This document shows, one piece after another, positions 44,598 through 53,272 of a DNA stretch of 64,000 bases (its first letter is position 1; each line of letters begins with the position of its first letter). Made by a program: the position numbers and the translations under genes. The notes under the pieces were generated by a model. It was not told where the DNA came from and made no database searches. It worked only from the letters and a program-made list of their open reading frames with translations. This stretch comes from Methanomethylovorans sp041447285 (GTDB lineage: Archaea > Halobacteriota > Methanosarcinia > Methanosarcinales > Methanosarcinaceae). The stretch spans positions 1-64,000 of the forward strand of contig NZ_JBGMEB010000014.1 of assembly GCF_041447285.1 (NCBI RefSeq). Reading direction: 5' to 3'.

Positions 44598-44895
44598 GTT
44601 TTCTATTATGGCAACTGCAAATAATTTTTGGGCTAAAGGAACAGGTGATATCATCACTTTGCTTCCTATTTTTTAGTCTATATATTTTTCTATATTCTGG
44701 TTGCTGTTATTTTGATTTCTATCAATTTAACATGTTTTTAAAGCTACACTGGTAATTGATAGCAAACATTTATAGTGGTCAGGAGATATAATTTAAAAAT
44801 GAGGTTGTATACAGCATATAGCACGTAAGTGTCAGCGTTCTTTGTTTTTAAAGATGATCACGAATTTCTATGTGTTGATAAAGGAGTGTTATTAT
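44598..44895. other. Promoter region of the HTH regulator
   Basis: A/T-rich, about 300 bases, no coding frame. CATTTATAGTGG near 44768 and GAGATATAATTTAAA near 44784 are possible TATA boxes. Confidence 0.4.
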
Positions 44896-45681
44896 ATGAG
44901 ACGTTCATTGCTTGAGGTCATATTCATGTCAGAGAAAAGGAAGAATCTTTTGTTTCTTCTGAGGAGTGGACCTCGGAGAATGGAAGAGATACTTGAGGTT
45001 ATGAATGTCAGCCGGCATGCACTCCTCCCTCAGATTAAAATATTATCTGAGAACGGTCTCGTTGTAAAAAACAAAGATATATGCAGACTCACGAAAATAG
45101 GAGAGGTTCTAGTTGAGGATATGGCACCTCTTGTAGGCACTTTAACGGTACTAGAGAAAAACTATGATTATTGGATAGAGCACGACCTCAGCTCTATACC
45201 CCCTCATCTTCTCAGAAGAATAAGAGAACTGGGATTTTGTAGAGTAATTGAACCTGATCTGAACAATATGTTTGAGATTAACAAGGATCTGGTTGAACAA
45301 GCACTCCGATCAAATTTCGTTATGGCAGCTACGGCTTTCCTGCATCCTTCGTACCCTTCAGTTTTTCTGGATTTTATAAAAAATAATGTCGATGTTTCTG
45401 TTATAATGACCGAAGATGCTATTGAAAGGCTGAAAGTTGATTATGGAAATGAACTAAAACTTTTCCTGGATAGTGGCTATGGAAAAATTTACGTCTATCC
45501 AGACCACATGCAACTTGCATCACTTTTCATCGCTGAAATGTTTCTGATGATATGCCTTTTCGACAAAAAAGGCAGATATGACCGCAAAGACCTCGTATTT
45601 TGTAATGCCAATGCTGTGCACTGGGGTCAGGAACTATTTGAGTATTATCTTTCAAAGTCAGATCCTATTACAAAGCTGTAG
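44896..45681 (+). CDS. HTH transcription regulator of the methanogen FilR1/DUF1724 type
   Basis: 261 aa from ATG 44896 (AAGGAGTG upstream). The N-terminal winged helix (about 1-80; EKRKNLLFLLRSGPRRMEEILEVMNVSRHALLPQIKILSENGLV) is followed by a C-terminal domain (about 100-260; HDLSSIPPHLLRRIRELGFCRVIEPD) of the kind found in the Msr regulators that control methyltransferase genes in Methanosarcina. A link to methylamine or other methyltransferase operons is thus plausible, but no operator can be identified here. The gene ends in TAG (45679-45681), unusual in a Pyl-using genome; reading through would add only five residues before TAA. Confidence 0.85.
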   Translation: MRRSLLEVIFMSEKRKNLLFLLRSGPRRMEEILEVMNVSRHALLPQIKILSENGLVVKNKDICRLTKIGEVLVEDMAPLVGTLTVLEKNYDYWIEHDLSSIPPHLLRRIRELGFCRVIEPDLNNMFEINKDLVEQALRSNFVMAATAFLHPSYPSVFLDFIKNNVDVSVIMTEDAIERLKVDYGNELKLFLDSGYGKIYVYPDHMQLASLFIAEMFLMICLFDKKGRYDRKDLVFCNANAVHWGQELFEYYLSKSDPITKL

Positions 45682-45704
45682 TTATATATTTCATAACCGG
45701 GAAT

Positions 45705-47954
45705 TCATATCGGTTTCGTGATAGGTATCTCAAATACAAAACTAGATCCTTTTTCGATCTCGCTTTCAACCCAAACTTTGCCTCTGTGCATTTCAACATA
45801 TTTTTTAACAAGCACAAGCCCAAGGCCTGTGCCCTGATATTTGCGACTATATGTGGAATCCAACTGTGTGAAAGCAGAGAATAACTTTTTCTGATCCTCA
45901 TCACTTATGCCTATACCTGTGTCTCTGACTTCCATATGTAGTACATTAGATCTTATGGATGCGGATATATGCACTGATCCGTGTTCAGGTGTGAACTTAA
46001 TGGCATTACTTACAAGGTTGTACAAAATTTGCTTGAATTTGAGTTTGTCTGCAGAGATTTCGTCGAGGCCAGGTTCTATTTCAAAGGTCAATTTGATGGA
46101 CTTTGAAATGGAAAAATTTGAGAGAATATTCTTGACATCCGTATAAACTTCGCTTATAGTAAACTTCTCATAAGCAATTTGCATTTTTCCTGCGTCTACT
46201 TTTGAGAGGTCAAGTACATCGTTGATAAGAGCAAGAAGGTGGCGACCACTTGTAGATATATTCCTGAGGTATTTGATTTGTTTTTCATTGAGATCACCTG
46301 TGGTTTTTTCAAGCAATATGTCTGAAAAGCCGATAATAGCGTTAAGAGGTGTACGCAGTTCATGGCTCATGTTGGCAAGAAATTCGCTCTTTGTTCGATT
46401 AGCTGATTCGGCAGTTATCCGTGCATCGATCAAAGCTTCTTCAGCCTTCTTTCTATATGTGATATCCCTGATAATTCCGGCAGCATTCCAGGTTCCATCT
46501 CTTAGTATAAAAGAAGATAATGATAATTCAACGGGGAATTTCTCTCCAGATTTTTTCCTGGCTTTTAGGGATATGGCTTGTCCGAGAGCTGAACCTTTGC
46601 TTGTAGCCATAAATTCTACAAGGCCATTTTTATAACCATCTTTGTATTCTTCAGGAGCTATCAGGCTGTGGAGATCTTTACCTATAACTTCTTCCTTAGC
46701 ATATTCAAACATCTTCTCAGCAGCCCGATTCCAGAATGTGACCAGACATTTGTTATCCATCATTATGATCGCATCCTGGGCTGACATACTGATTTTTGCA
46801 AATTTATCTTCACTTTCGATCAATGATTGTTCTGCCTTTTCTCGCTTTGCCAGTTCCTTTTTATATTTTCGATTTACAGAATCAATGTATGTGGTCGTTA
46901 ACCCCATCACAAAAATAATCATAAGTATCAAGGCGAAAAGATACCAATATCTCATTATGATATCTTTTAATGACATTTTTTCAATATCTTCATATGGCCC
47001 GACTCTCAGATCGCGCATCAGGTGACGTACCTGTTGGTAATCCTGCGAAACTGTCCATCCTCCTTTTTCATCAGGCATCTTTAAAAGTGCAATTACCACT
47101 TCTTCCGCAAGTTCGTCAGCTACACTATTGGTTCTGGCAAATACCCATCCCGGATAAAGTCTTGAACTGAGAAGGAACGGAAAACCTTCCACATGTTGCT
47201 GGTTAATTACTTTAAAATCTTCTAGTTCAATCAACCCTTCTGAAGCCATTTCTTCCAGAGTTCCTGTTCTAATTGCTCCTCCATCTACTTTTCCTTCTTT
47301 TACAGCGAGTACGACTGCAGTACTATTTCCACCAAATGAAACAGTTTTGAACGGACTATTTTTAAGAAGATCTTCACCCATTCCATAGATTAACGAGGGT
47401 GGTGGCTGATGAGTGCCTGTTTTTTGTGAAGTCTCTATTCCCCGTTCCATTTGTTGTATTTCGTGCAATGTGATCAAATAACTTGAAAAAGAAGTATTAT
47501 CAACATACATGAAAGAGCGATTCCTTAAATCGCCAAGCGAATTTATATCAGTTCTATTAGCCTGAGTGATAAAAACAGCACCATTCATTGTATAGGATTT
47601 GCCTTCCCAATTATGCTTGTGAGTAGCGATCGCTGTTATCCCTTGCTCGTTTTCGCCTTCCACATACATCCATGGACCACAGATAATAAAATCGATTTCT
47701 TTTGCTTCGATTTCAGTGAAGTTATTGAACTGTATGGGAATGAGTTCAAATAAATTGGTATCAGTTTCAGCATTAAGGAAATCAACCGTAGTATTCCAAT
47801 CATCCATTGTATGGCCACTGTCTGATCCAACCATTACGCCAATATTGATGGTATTCTCTTCACAGCTTGCAACAAAAGAAAACAAAAGTATTAAAAGAAG
47901 AATTAGGCTACTTCCTTTCAATAAAGTATTAAGGAAGTTTCTGCCTTTAAGCAT
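45705..47954 (-). CDS. TtrS-like sensor histidine kinase with PhnD-type binding domain
   Basis: 749 aa. A signal anchor (about 10-30) precedes an extracellular PhnD-like substrate-binding domain (about 35-320; NIGVMVGSDSGHTMDDWNT, then DFIICGPWMYVE, then GGAIRTGTLEEM), then a membrane helix (about 335-360), a PAS domain (about 380-505), HisKA (MSHELRTPLNA) and HATPase (DTGIGIS, GTGLGLVL). The architecture matches TtrS, the bacterial tetrathionate sensor. The ligand here is unknown. The ATG at 47954 with AAGTGAT ahead is chosen; a GTG at 47963 abuts the receiver gene stop. It is co-transcribed with that receiver. Confidence 0.9.
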   Translation of the reverse strand: MLKGRNFLNTLLKGSSLILLLILLFSFVASCEENTINIGVMVGSDSGHTMDDWNTTVDFLNAETDTNLFELIPIQFNNFTEIEAKEIDFIICGPWMYVEGENEQGITAIATHKHNWEGKSYTMNGAVFITQANRTDINSLGDLRNRSFMYVDNTSFSSYLITLHEIQQMERGIETSQKTGTHQPPPSLIYGMGEDLLKNSPFKTVSFGGNSTAVVLAVKEGKVDGGAIRTGTLEEMASEGLIELEDFKVINQQHVEGFPFLLSSRLYPGWVFARTNSVADELAEEVVIALLKMPDEKGGWTVSQDYQQVRHLMRDLRVGPYEDIEKMSLKDIIMRYWYLFALILMIIFVMGLTTTYIDSVNRKYKKELAKREKAEQSLIESEDKFAKISMSAQDAIIMMDNKCLVTFWNRAAEKMFEYAKEEVIGKDLHSLIAPEEYKDGYKNGLVEFMATSKGSALGQAISLKARKKSGEKFPVELSLSSFILRDGTWNAAGIIRDITYRKKAEEALIDARITAESANRTKSEFLANMSHELRTPLNAIIGFSDILLEKTTGDLNEKQIKYLRNISTSGRHLLALINDVLDLSKVDAGKMQIAYEKFTISEVYTDVKNILSNFSISKSIKLTFEIEPGLDEISADKLKFKQILYNLVSNAIKFTPEHGSVHISASIRSNVLHMEVRDTGIGISDEDQKKLFSAFTQLDSTYSRKYQGTGLGLVLVKKYVEMHRGKVWVESEIEKGSSFVFEIPITKPI

Positions 47955-47963
47955 AGGTATCAC

Positions 47964-48353
47964 TTAGTCTTCCAGAGTTACTTCTCCCAGATGGGACCTT
48001 ACAGTATCTCTGAAATAATGGATATCAATTGGCTTTGAAATGTAACCGCTACATCCTGCTTCGATAAAACGTTCTTCATCTCCTCGCATTGAGTGTGCTG
48101 TTAAAGCTACTACAGGTATATCTTGTGTCTGAGGATTTGACTTTAGCCTTAAAAGTACTTCCATTCCATCCATCTTTGGAAGTTGAATGTCTAACAGTAT
48201 TAGGTCAATCCTCTTCTCTTTGACCTTTTCCAGGGCTTCGAAACCATCAATTGCCTGGATTACAAGATAACCAAAGGATTCCAACAGGTCAACGGTTAGT
48301 TCCATATTTACCGGATTGTCCTCTACAACCAGTATTCTTTTCATCTCATTCAC
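47964..48353 (-). CDS. Single-domain response regulator (receiver only)
   Basis: 129 aa, one CheY-like receiver: acidic pair VVEDN, phosphoacceptor Asp in LILLDIQLPKMDG, Thr in VVALTAHS and Lys in YISKPID. No output domain. It is first in an operon with the TtrS-like kinase, with the stop codon touching the kinase start. A near paralogue precedes the large hybrid kinase at 53273-56677, so kinase-receiver pairs have been duplicated. Confidence 0.92.
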   Translation of the reverse strand: MNEMKRILVVEDNPVNMELTVDLLESFGYLVIQAIDGFEALEKVKEKRIDLILLDIQLPKMDGMEVLLRLKSNPQTQDIPVVALTAHSMRGDEERFIEAGCSGYISKPIDIHYFRDTVRSHLGEVTLED

Positions 48354-48514
48354 ATCTTTACTTTTTTCTATTTGGCCAATATTATATCATGTGATTACTA
48401 AATCTCGTGATCATAGAGACTGCAGTAATTTCAATTCACTTTTTCTATGATAAATAGTATTTCGATACTATATAAATATACTTATGACATTCTTTTTGGA
48501 TAGAATATATCAAG

Positions 48515-49309
48515 TTATGTAGACTCTTTTCCGCTACCGAGTGCATTATAAAAGCATTTTTCGATGAGTTCTAAGCTTGCATCCATTTCAATTATTTCAA
48601 AATCGAAAGTTTTAGCAAATTCTTCCACCATACTGTCAAATCCCAGTTCATAGTTTAGACCGGTTTTTAATTTTGCTACTTTCTTGTAACCGGCATAGTC
48701 GAAAACGTATTTTGCCATTTTGGTATTATCCGGATCATTAGTAATCCCGGCAGATCTGATCATCTCTTTCCAATTAGCTGCCCACATGGGAGTCATGAAG
48801 AATGTGCCTACTCCTTTGAAACTTTTTAATTTGTCAAGGTAAGCAGCTCTGCCGCCAAGAACTGCACCAATGCAGTCATCTACAATTTCCCCATTTTCCT
48901 CCTTTAGAATGTATATTGGGCAGGAGCATTTGCTCATTTCTTTTTCGACTTTGCCCAAGACATTGCCACATAAACCATAGAACAACAGGACAGCCTGCGA
49001 GTATATGCTCATTTGTTCTATTTTTTCGTAAACTGTCCTTCGGAGGTTTTCAGGTACTGCATGTAATGCAAGTTCAAGCATGTGTATTATCACTATAGTG
49101 CTATCTGCAGGTGTATCAGCAATGTACTCTTGTACTTTTTCGAGGGGTATGAACTCATAATTATATCCACATTTGTCTAATTTTCCGGCAATGCTTGCAC
49201 TATTCTCATCATCTATTATGATCAGTTTAGCAATGCTTCCATATTTTTCGATCATGAAGACTATTTCATCCTCGAACATCCTGCAGGCAATGATACTAAG
49301 AACGAACAT
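48515..49309 (-). CDS. DUF1638 protein, copy B
   Basis: 264 aa. It starts FVLSIIACRMFEDEIVF and shares FYGLCGNVLG, CPIYIL, VDDCIGAVLGGR, FFMTPMWAANW and KYVFDYAGYKKVAKLKTGL with copies A and C; copy A is closest. The conserved Cys residues (ACR, GLCGN, DDCIG) are kept. The start is ATG 49309 after AAGTGAT. It stands alone here, near sensor genes, and away from the methylamine island by about 17 kb. Reaction unknown, methyltransferase link inferred from copy A. Confidence 0.8.
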   Translation of the reverse strand: MFVLSIIACRMFEDEIVFMIEKYGSIAKLIIIDDENSASIAGKLDKCGYNYEFIPLEKVQEYIADTPADSTIVIIHMLELALHAVPENLRRTVYEKIEQMSIYSQAVLLFYGLCGNVLGKVEKEMSKCSCPIYILKEENGEIVDDCIGAVLGGRAAYLDKLKSFKGVGTFFMTPMWAANWKEMIRSAGITNDPDNTKMAKYVFDYAGYKKVAKLKTGLNYELGFDSMVEEFAKTFDFEIIEMDASLELIEKCFYNALGSGKEST

Positions 49310-49494
49310 ATGAATCACTTTTTAATCCTTGAAGAGTATGGGGTGCTGTATTATATAAAGAGCATCGAATTTTTGGCAGTGTAGAACTGTCACTTTGTAT
49401 TTTATTTTCAACTAAATCTTTTAAAGAATAGGTCCTGCCAATAAACAGAACATTTGGAGAAATGCATAAATTCAGATGCATCACTATTTAATAA

Positions 49495-50601
49495 GTGATC
49501 GATCCGGTAAAAGATAGGGATATATTGGACATTGCAAGCCTCCGGTTACACAACCAGCAGATAATAGGCACACTGTACCATACTCCAGGTGACTTGGTAA
49601 AGCATCTTGTGGCAATGCAGGCACAGGATTATGCCGGTGTCAAATGGTCTGTTGGGTTGAGACTGATCGAATCTACGAAATCGGATTTTGATAAAGCGAT
49701 TGCTGATAAAACAATTGTGCGTACATGGCTTATGCGTGGCACTTTACACTTAGTTGCAGCTGAAGATATTCATTGGCTGCTTAAGTTAGTAGCTCCGCGT
49801 ATAATTGCAGGTAGTAGAACAAGGCATCAACGCCTTGATCTGGACTATGAAACCTTTGCACACTCCAAAGATATATTCATTAATGCACTGCAAGGTGGAA
49901 AGCAGTTAACAAGAGATCAAATGTATAAATTGCTTGAAAACGAGAATATTTCTACAACAGGGCAACGTGGATATCACATTCTCTGGTGGGCGGCTCTTGA
50001 AGGACTTATATGCTTTGGACCGGAAGATGGCAAGCAGCAAACATTCGTGTTGCTTGATGAATGGATACCTAAGAAGATGATCTTAACGCGTGAAGAGGCT
50101 CTGGCAGAACTCGTCAGGAGATATTTTATCAGCCGAGGACCGGCTACATTACAGGATTTTGTCTGGTGGTCAGGACTTAAGGTCACAGACGCAAGGATTG
50201 GCCTTAAAGCGGCTGCATCGCAACTGGAACAAATAACAATTGGTGATCAGACTTATTGGATGTCTCCAAACGCACCAGAAACATCCAAAATAGTGCAGAG
50301 AATGTATCTGTTGCCCGGCTTTGATGAGTATATGCTGGGATATAAAGATAGAAGTGCAGTTCTTGATGGTCAATATTCACGACATATCGTGCCTGGCAAC
50401 AATGGGATGTTCAGTTCGACAATTGTAAAAGATGGTCATATAGTTGGAACATGGCGACACACTTTCAAAAAGAATCATCTAATAATCAATCCACATCCCT
50501 TCATTGAATTCACTGAAGCAGAAAAGAAGTTATTTTCTGCAGCATCCAATGAATATGGTCGGTTTCTTGAAATGAGCGTGTCAATAAATTACGTGAAATG
50601 A
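49495..50601 (+). CDS. Winged-helix (HTH_42 / AlkZ-like) protein
   Basis: 368 aa. The pattern LRLHNQQIIG, then VAMQAQDYAGVKWSVGLR, then VRTWLMRGTLHLVAAEDIHWLL belongs to the HTH_42 family, whose best-known members (AlkZ, YcaQ) are DNA glycosylases that unhook interstrand crosslinks. The three-winged-helix layout and the QAQDYxGxxW motif are present. The start may be GTG 49495 or TTG 49525; neither has a strong ribosome site. DNA repair is likely; the substrate is unknown. It is convergent with the third DUF1638 gene. Confidence 0.82.
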   Translation: MIDPVKDRDILDIASLRLHNQQIIGTLYHTPGDLVKHLVAMQAQDYAGVKWSVGLRLIESTKSDFDKAIADKTIVRTWLMRGTLHLVAAEDIHWLLKLVAPRIIAGSRTRHQRLDLDYETFAHSKDIFINALQGGKQLTRDQMYKLLENENISTTGQRGYHILWWAALEGLICFGPEDGKQQTFVLLDEWIPKKMILTREEALAELVRRYFISRGPATLQDFVWWSGLKVTDARIGLKAAASQLEQITIGDQTYWMSPNAPETSKIVQRMYLLPGFDEYMLGYKDRSAVLDGQYSRHIVPGNNGMFSSTIVKDGHIVGTWRHTFKKNHLIINPHPFIEFTEAEKKLFSAASNEYGRFLEMSVSINYVK

Positions 50602-50646
50602 TTACTATTTGGAAATCGTTATTGATGTTTCCTCATTTCTTGCTAT

Positions 50647-51444
50647 CTATGCTTTGATCTCGGTCTTCATTTTTAAATAACAGTCTTCAAATATCTTTTG
50701 GTTACCATTATCGAATTCCAATATTTCAAAATCGAATATTTCCGCAAACTCCTTTATAGCGTCATCAAAGTTCTCAGTATATGTAAGGCCCGTGTTGATC
50801 TTTGCAACCCGTTTGTATCCGACCATCTCATGGGTCTTTTTCATCATTTTCAGTGCTTTATCTGGATCGCCATGTAACCTGCTGTTTATATCAAGTAGTT
50901 CTCTCCAGCCTCTACTATACATGGGTGTAAATAGATACGTACCAGCATCGCTTACACTTTTGAGTATCTTCAGGTAGTTCTCAGTTCCTCCCACAGTGGC
51001 TCCTATGCAGTCATCTACAATCCTCTCCTTGTTATCTTTAAGGATATGCACAGGGCATGAGAGCGAATTCGCGGCAAAGTCCGTTTCGATATTTCCAAGT
51101 ACGTTTCCGCATAGGCCATAGAAAAGTAATATTCCAGAGGAGTAAGGAGCAAGGATTTCTACGGTTTCATATATTTTCTTTTTCAGCTCTTTTGGATTTC
51201 TGTGAAGGCCAAGCTCCATCATGTAGATCAGAACAGTATATTTATTGGATTCATCGGAAATTGGGGAAATGTTCCCTAGAGGGAGCGTTGAATAATGGAT
51301 GTTTGCTTTATCGAGCTTTTCTACGAACTCTCCTATGTTATCATTGTCAGCAACAATGATCTCTTCGATCCCAGTGTCGTTTTCAAGTATCCATATAATC
51401 TCATCCTGCATGATCTTACAGGAAATGATAGTCATAGTGGGCAT
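50647..51444 (-). CDS. DUF1638 protein, copy C (ends in TAG)
   Basis: 265 aa from ATG 51444, with a strong GGAGG six bases ahead. It begins MPTMTIISCKIMQDEIIW and has FYGLCGNVLGN, CPVHILKDN, VDDCIGATVGG and FTPMYSRGW, so it is intact and more divergent than copies A and B. The stop is TAG (50647-50649); after it the same frame stays open for 13 codons (IARNEETSITISK) to TAG-TAA at 50602-50607, ending exactly where the convergent neighbour ends. Whether pyrrolysine is inserted here cannot be told. It is 64 bases downstream of the TetR gene. Confidence 0.8.
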   Translation of the reverse strand: MPTMTIISCKIMQDEIIWILENDTGIEEIIVADNDNIGEFVEKLDKANIHYSTLPLGNISPISDESNKYTVLIYMMELGLHRNPKELKKKIYETVEILAPYSSGILLFYGLCGNVLGNIETDFAANSLSCPVHILKDNKERIVDDCIGATVGGTENYLKILKSVSDAGTYLFTPMYSRGWRELLDINSRLHGDPDKALKMMKKTHEMVGYKRVAKINTGLTYTENFDDAIKEFAEIFDFEILEFDNGNQKIFEDCYLKMKTEIKA

Positions 51445-51508
51445 CAAATTCCTCCAATTATATGTTTCTTGTTTGTGTTTACGTTTAGTAAATTGCATAT
51501 CTAAAAGG

Positions 51509-52087
51509 TCAATTCTTGCATCCAAGGTCGGATTTTATAATTAAGATTGATCTTTCAAGCGTTTTTCTTCCCTTTATGCTAGCCAATTGCCTAGCACCCA
51601 GTAAAGTTTCAACTATTGCTTCCGCACGCATATCGACAGGCTCAGAAAAAATGAACTCTCCTTTTTGCAGACCATTTTTCAAAACCTCTGAAAACCATGC
51701 CAGAACATTGTCCATTAACAGCAAATGCTGTTCTTTTACCTTCTCAGGCAGTTCTTCAAAATCAAGTATAAGGGAGCCAATAGGGCAAATATTACGTCCT
51801 TCATCAAATTCTCTTAACATAAAATCAAAGAAGTATTGTAGTTCTTCACAGGCTGAACAACCCGATTGAGCCATTTTGGCAATATCCTTAGTAAATTGCT
51901 GTCTTATGCTTTCAAATATGGTTGTGACAAGGTCTTCCTTTAGAGGATAATAGTGATGAATGGCAGCATTCTTGATACCAAGTTTTTGAGAAATATCCCT
52001 GTAGCTAAACCCATTATAGCCTCTGCATTGCAGAAAAGTCCTTCCGTAACTTAATATCTGTTGATTGGTATTGTTCATCTCTTGCAT
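51509..52087 (-). CDS. TetR/AcrR family regulator
   Basis: About 192 aa from ATG 52087. The N-terminal helix-turn-helix (GYNGFSYRDISQKLGIKNAAIHHYYPLKEDLV) is a standard TetR DNA-binding domain; the rest is the all-helical ligand domain (EELQYFFDFMLREFDEGRNICPIG). It is preceded after eight bases by a perfect palindrome, the likely operator for autoregulation. Ligand unknown. The DUF1638-C gene follows on the same strand and may be part of its regulon. Confidence 0.88.
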   Translation of the reverse strand: MQEMNNTNQQILSYGRTFLQCRGYNGFSYRDISQKLGIKNAAIHHYYPLKEDLVTTIFESIRQQFTKDIAKMAQSGCSACEELQYFFDFMLREFDEGRNICPIGSLILDFEELPEKVKEQHLLLMDNVLAWFSEVLKNGLQKGEFIFSEPVDMRAEAIVETLLGARQLASIKGRKTLERSILIIKSDLGCKN

Positions 52088-52095
52088 AACTATGC

Positions 52096-52117
52096 ACTTA
52101 CTTACTAGTAAGTAAGT
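52096..52117. promoter_or_regulatory. Perfect 22-bp palindrome, probable TetR operator
   Basis: The half-site ACTTACTTACT (52096-52106) is mirrored exactly in 52107-52117. The length and direct-repeat composition (two TTACT units per arm) fit a TetR-dimer site, and it lies immediately upstream of the TetR gene start. Confidence 0.75.
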
Positions 52118-52299
52118 AGACGGTTTACATATAAGTACTATTTGCTTTATTGTGGAATTTAGGCTTATCATCTAGAAACAGCAAAGACAAACCCAATTTT
52201 TACGAAATATGAACTATATACGAAGTATCTATCTTTTGTTATATGACATATTACAAAAAATAAAAAAGGATGAGTTCTTAGAAACAAATCAAATAACTC

Positions 52300-53145
52300 T
52301 CACTTTGTTTTCTTTACCGGGATCTGTACCTCTGTGAGCAATTCTTCCTCAGGCACTTCCTTTGGATCATTAATATACAGGCTACGAGATTCACCTGCAA
52401 TTGCAAGCCCATGCTCTGTCATGTACTCAAACAATCGCGAATACCCCACTTCTACGCCATCATAAGGACCCTTATATATCGCAGAAACTACCTGCACAGC
52501 AGGCATAGTTCTTTCTTTTATAGCAGAATCATCAACATTCACTCTGCCTGCAAAGGGAAGAGCTGTTTCTATGTCTGCTCCTATTTCTTTGTATTCTTTG
52601 TCATGGCAGATGAACATCACTGGTCCTGTGATTTTTGCATTACTGCGCTGGAAAGCTTGTGAACCCACGAATCCAAAAAGTTCACCAGCATGTTTACTTA
52701 TTGTATCTTCATAAGTTCCGATCTCTCGTCTGCTCAGTACTCTCAATTCAGGTATATCCTTTATCTGCGGTTCACTTACGTTCATTCCAAGCAACTCCAT
52801 TGCACTGTCTGGTTTGAGCAAGACCTGTTCGATTTTCTCAAGCCAAAGGATATCCGATCTGACTTCAAGGGCTCTGTTTCTCATCATATCTGAGATTATG
52901 TCCTTTTTCCCTTCCTCTTCTGCATCCAGCAATGTAGCGATCTCATCCAATCCAAATCCCAGCCAGCAGAGAGTTTTGATCTTTATACCTTTCTCTATTT
53001 GTGGGAAAGTATAATGTCTATATCCTGTAAACCGGTCCTTAGCTTCTGGAACAAGCAGACCCTTACGGTCATATAAACGCAAAGCTTTGCATGTCAGATG
53101 CGTCATCAGAGAGAACCTGCCAATGGGTATCCTATCGTTTGTCAT
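52300..53145 (-). CDS. MerR-family regulator with GyrI-like effector domain
   Basis: 281 aa from ATG 53145 (a TTG at 53154 is possible). The N-terminal MerR helix-turn-helix (IPIGRFSLMTHLTCKALRLYDRKGLL) and dimerisation helix (about 75-120) are followed by a GyrI-like effector domain (about 155-280; VQVVSAIYKGPYDGVEVGYSRLFEYM). This is the BmrR/CdgA type that binds hydrophobic cations or drugs and turns on efflux genes. No efflux gene is nearby in the window. Confidence 0.88.
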   Translation of the reverse strand: MTNDRIPIGRFSLMTHLTCKALRLYDRKGLLVPEAKDRFTGYRHYTFPQIEKGIKIKTLCWLGFGLDEIATLLDAEEEGKKDIISDMMRNRALEVRSDILWLEKIEQVLLKPDSAMELLGMNVSEPQIKDIPELRVLSRREIGTYEDTISKHAGELFGFVGSQAFQRSNAKITGPVMFICHDKEYKEIGADIETALPFAGRVNVDDSAIKERTMPAVQVVSAIYKGPYDGVEVGYSRLFEYMTEHGLAIAGESRSLYINDPKEVPEEELLTEVQIPVKKTK

Positions 53146-53272
53146 CTTGCTCAATCCCTAATAGAGTTCAAGATGTGATAAAGGGTCGTTATTTGCCACG
53201 GGGCAGACTTTTGATCTTTACTTTTGCCCTCATTACTTTCACTTTTCTAATTGTAATCACCTCTCTTTTCTT

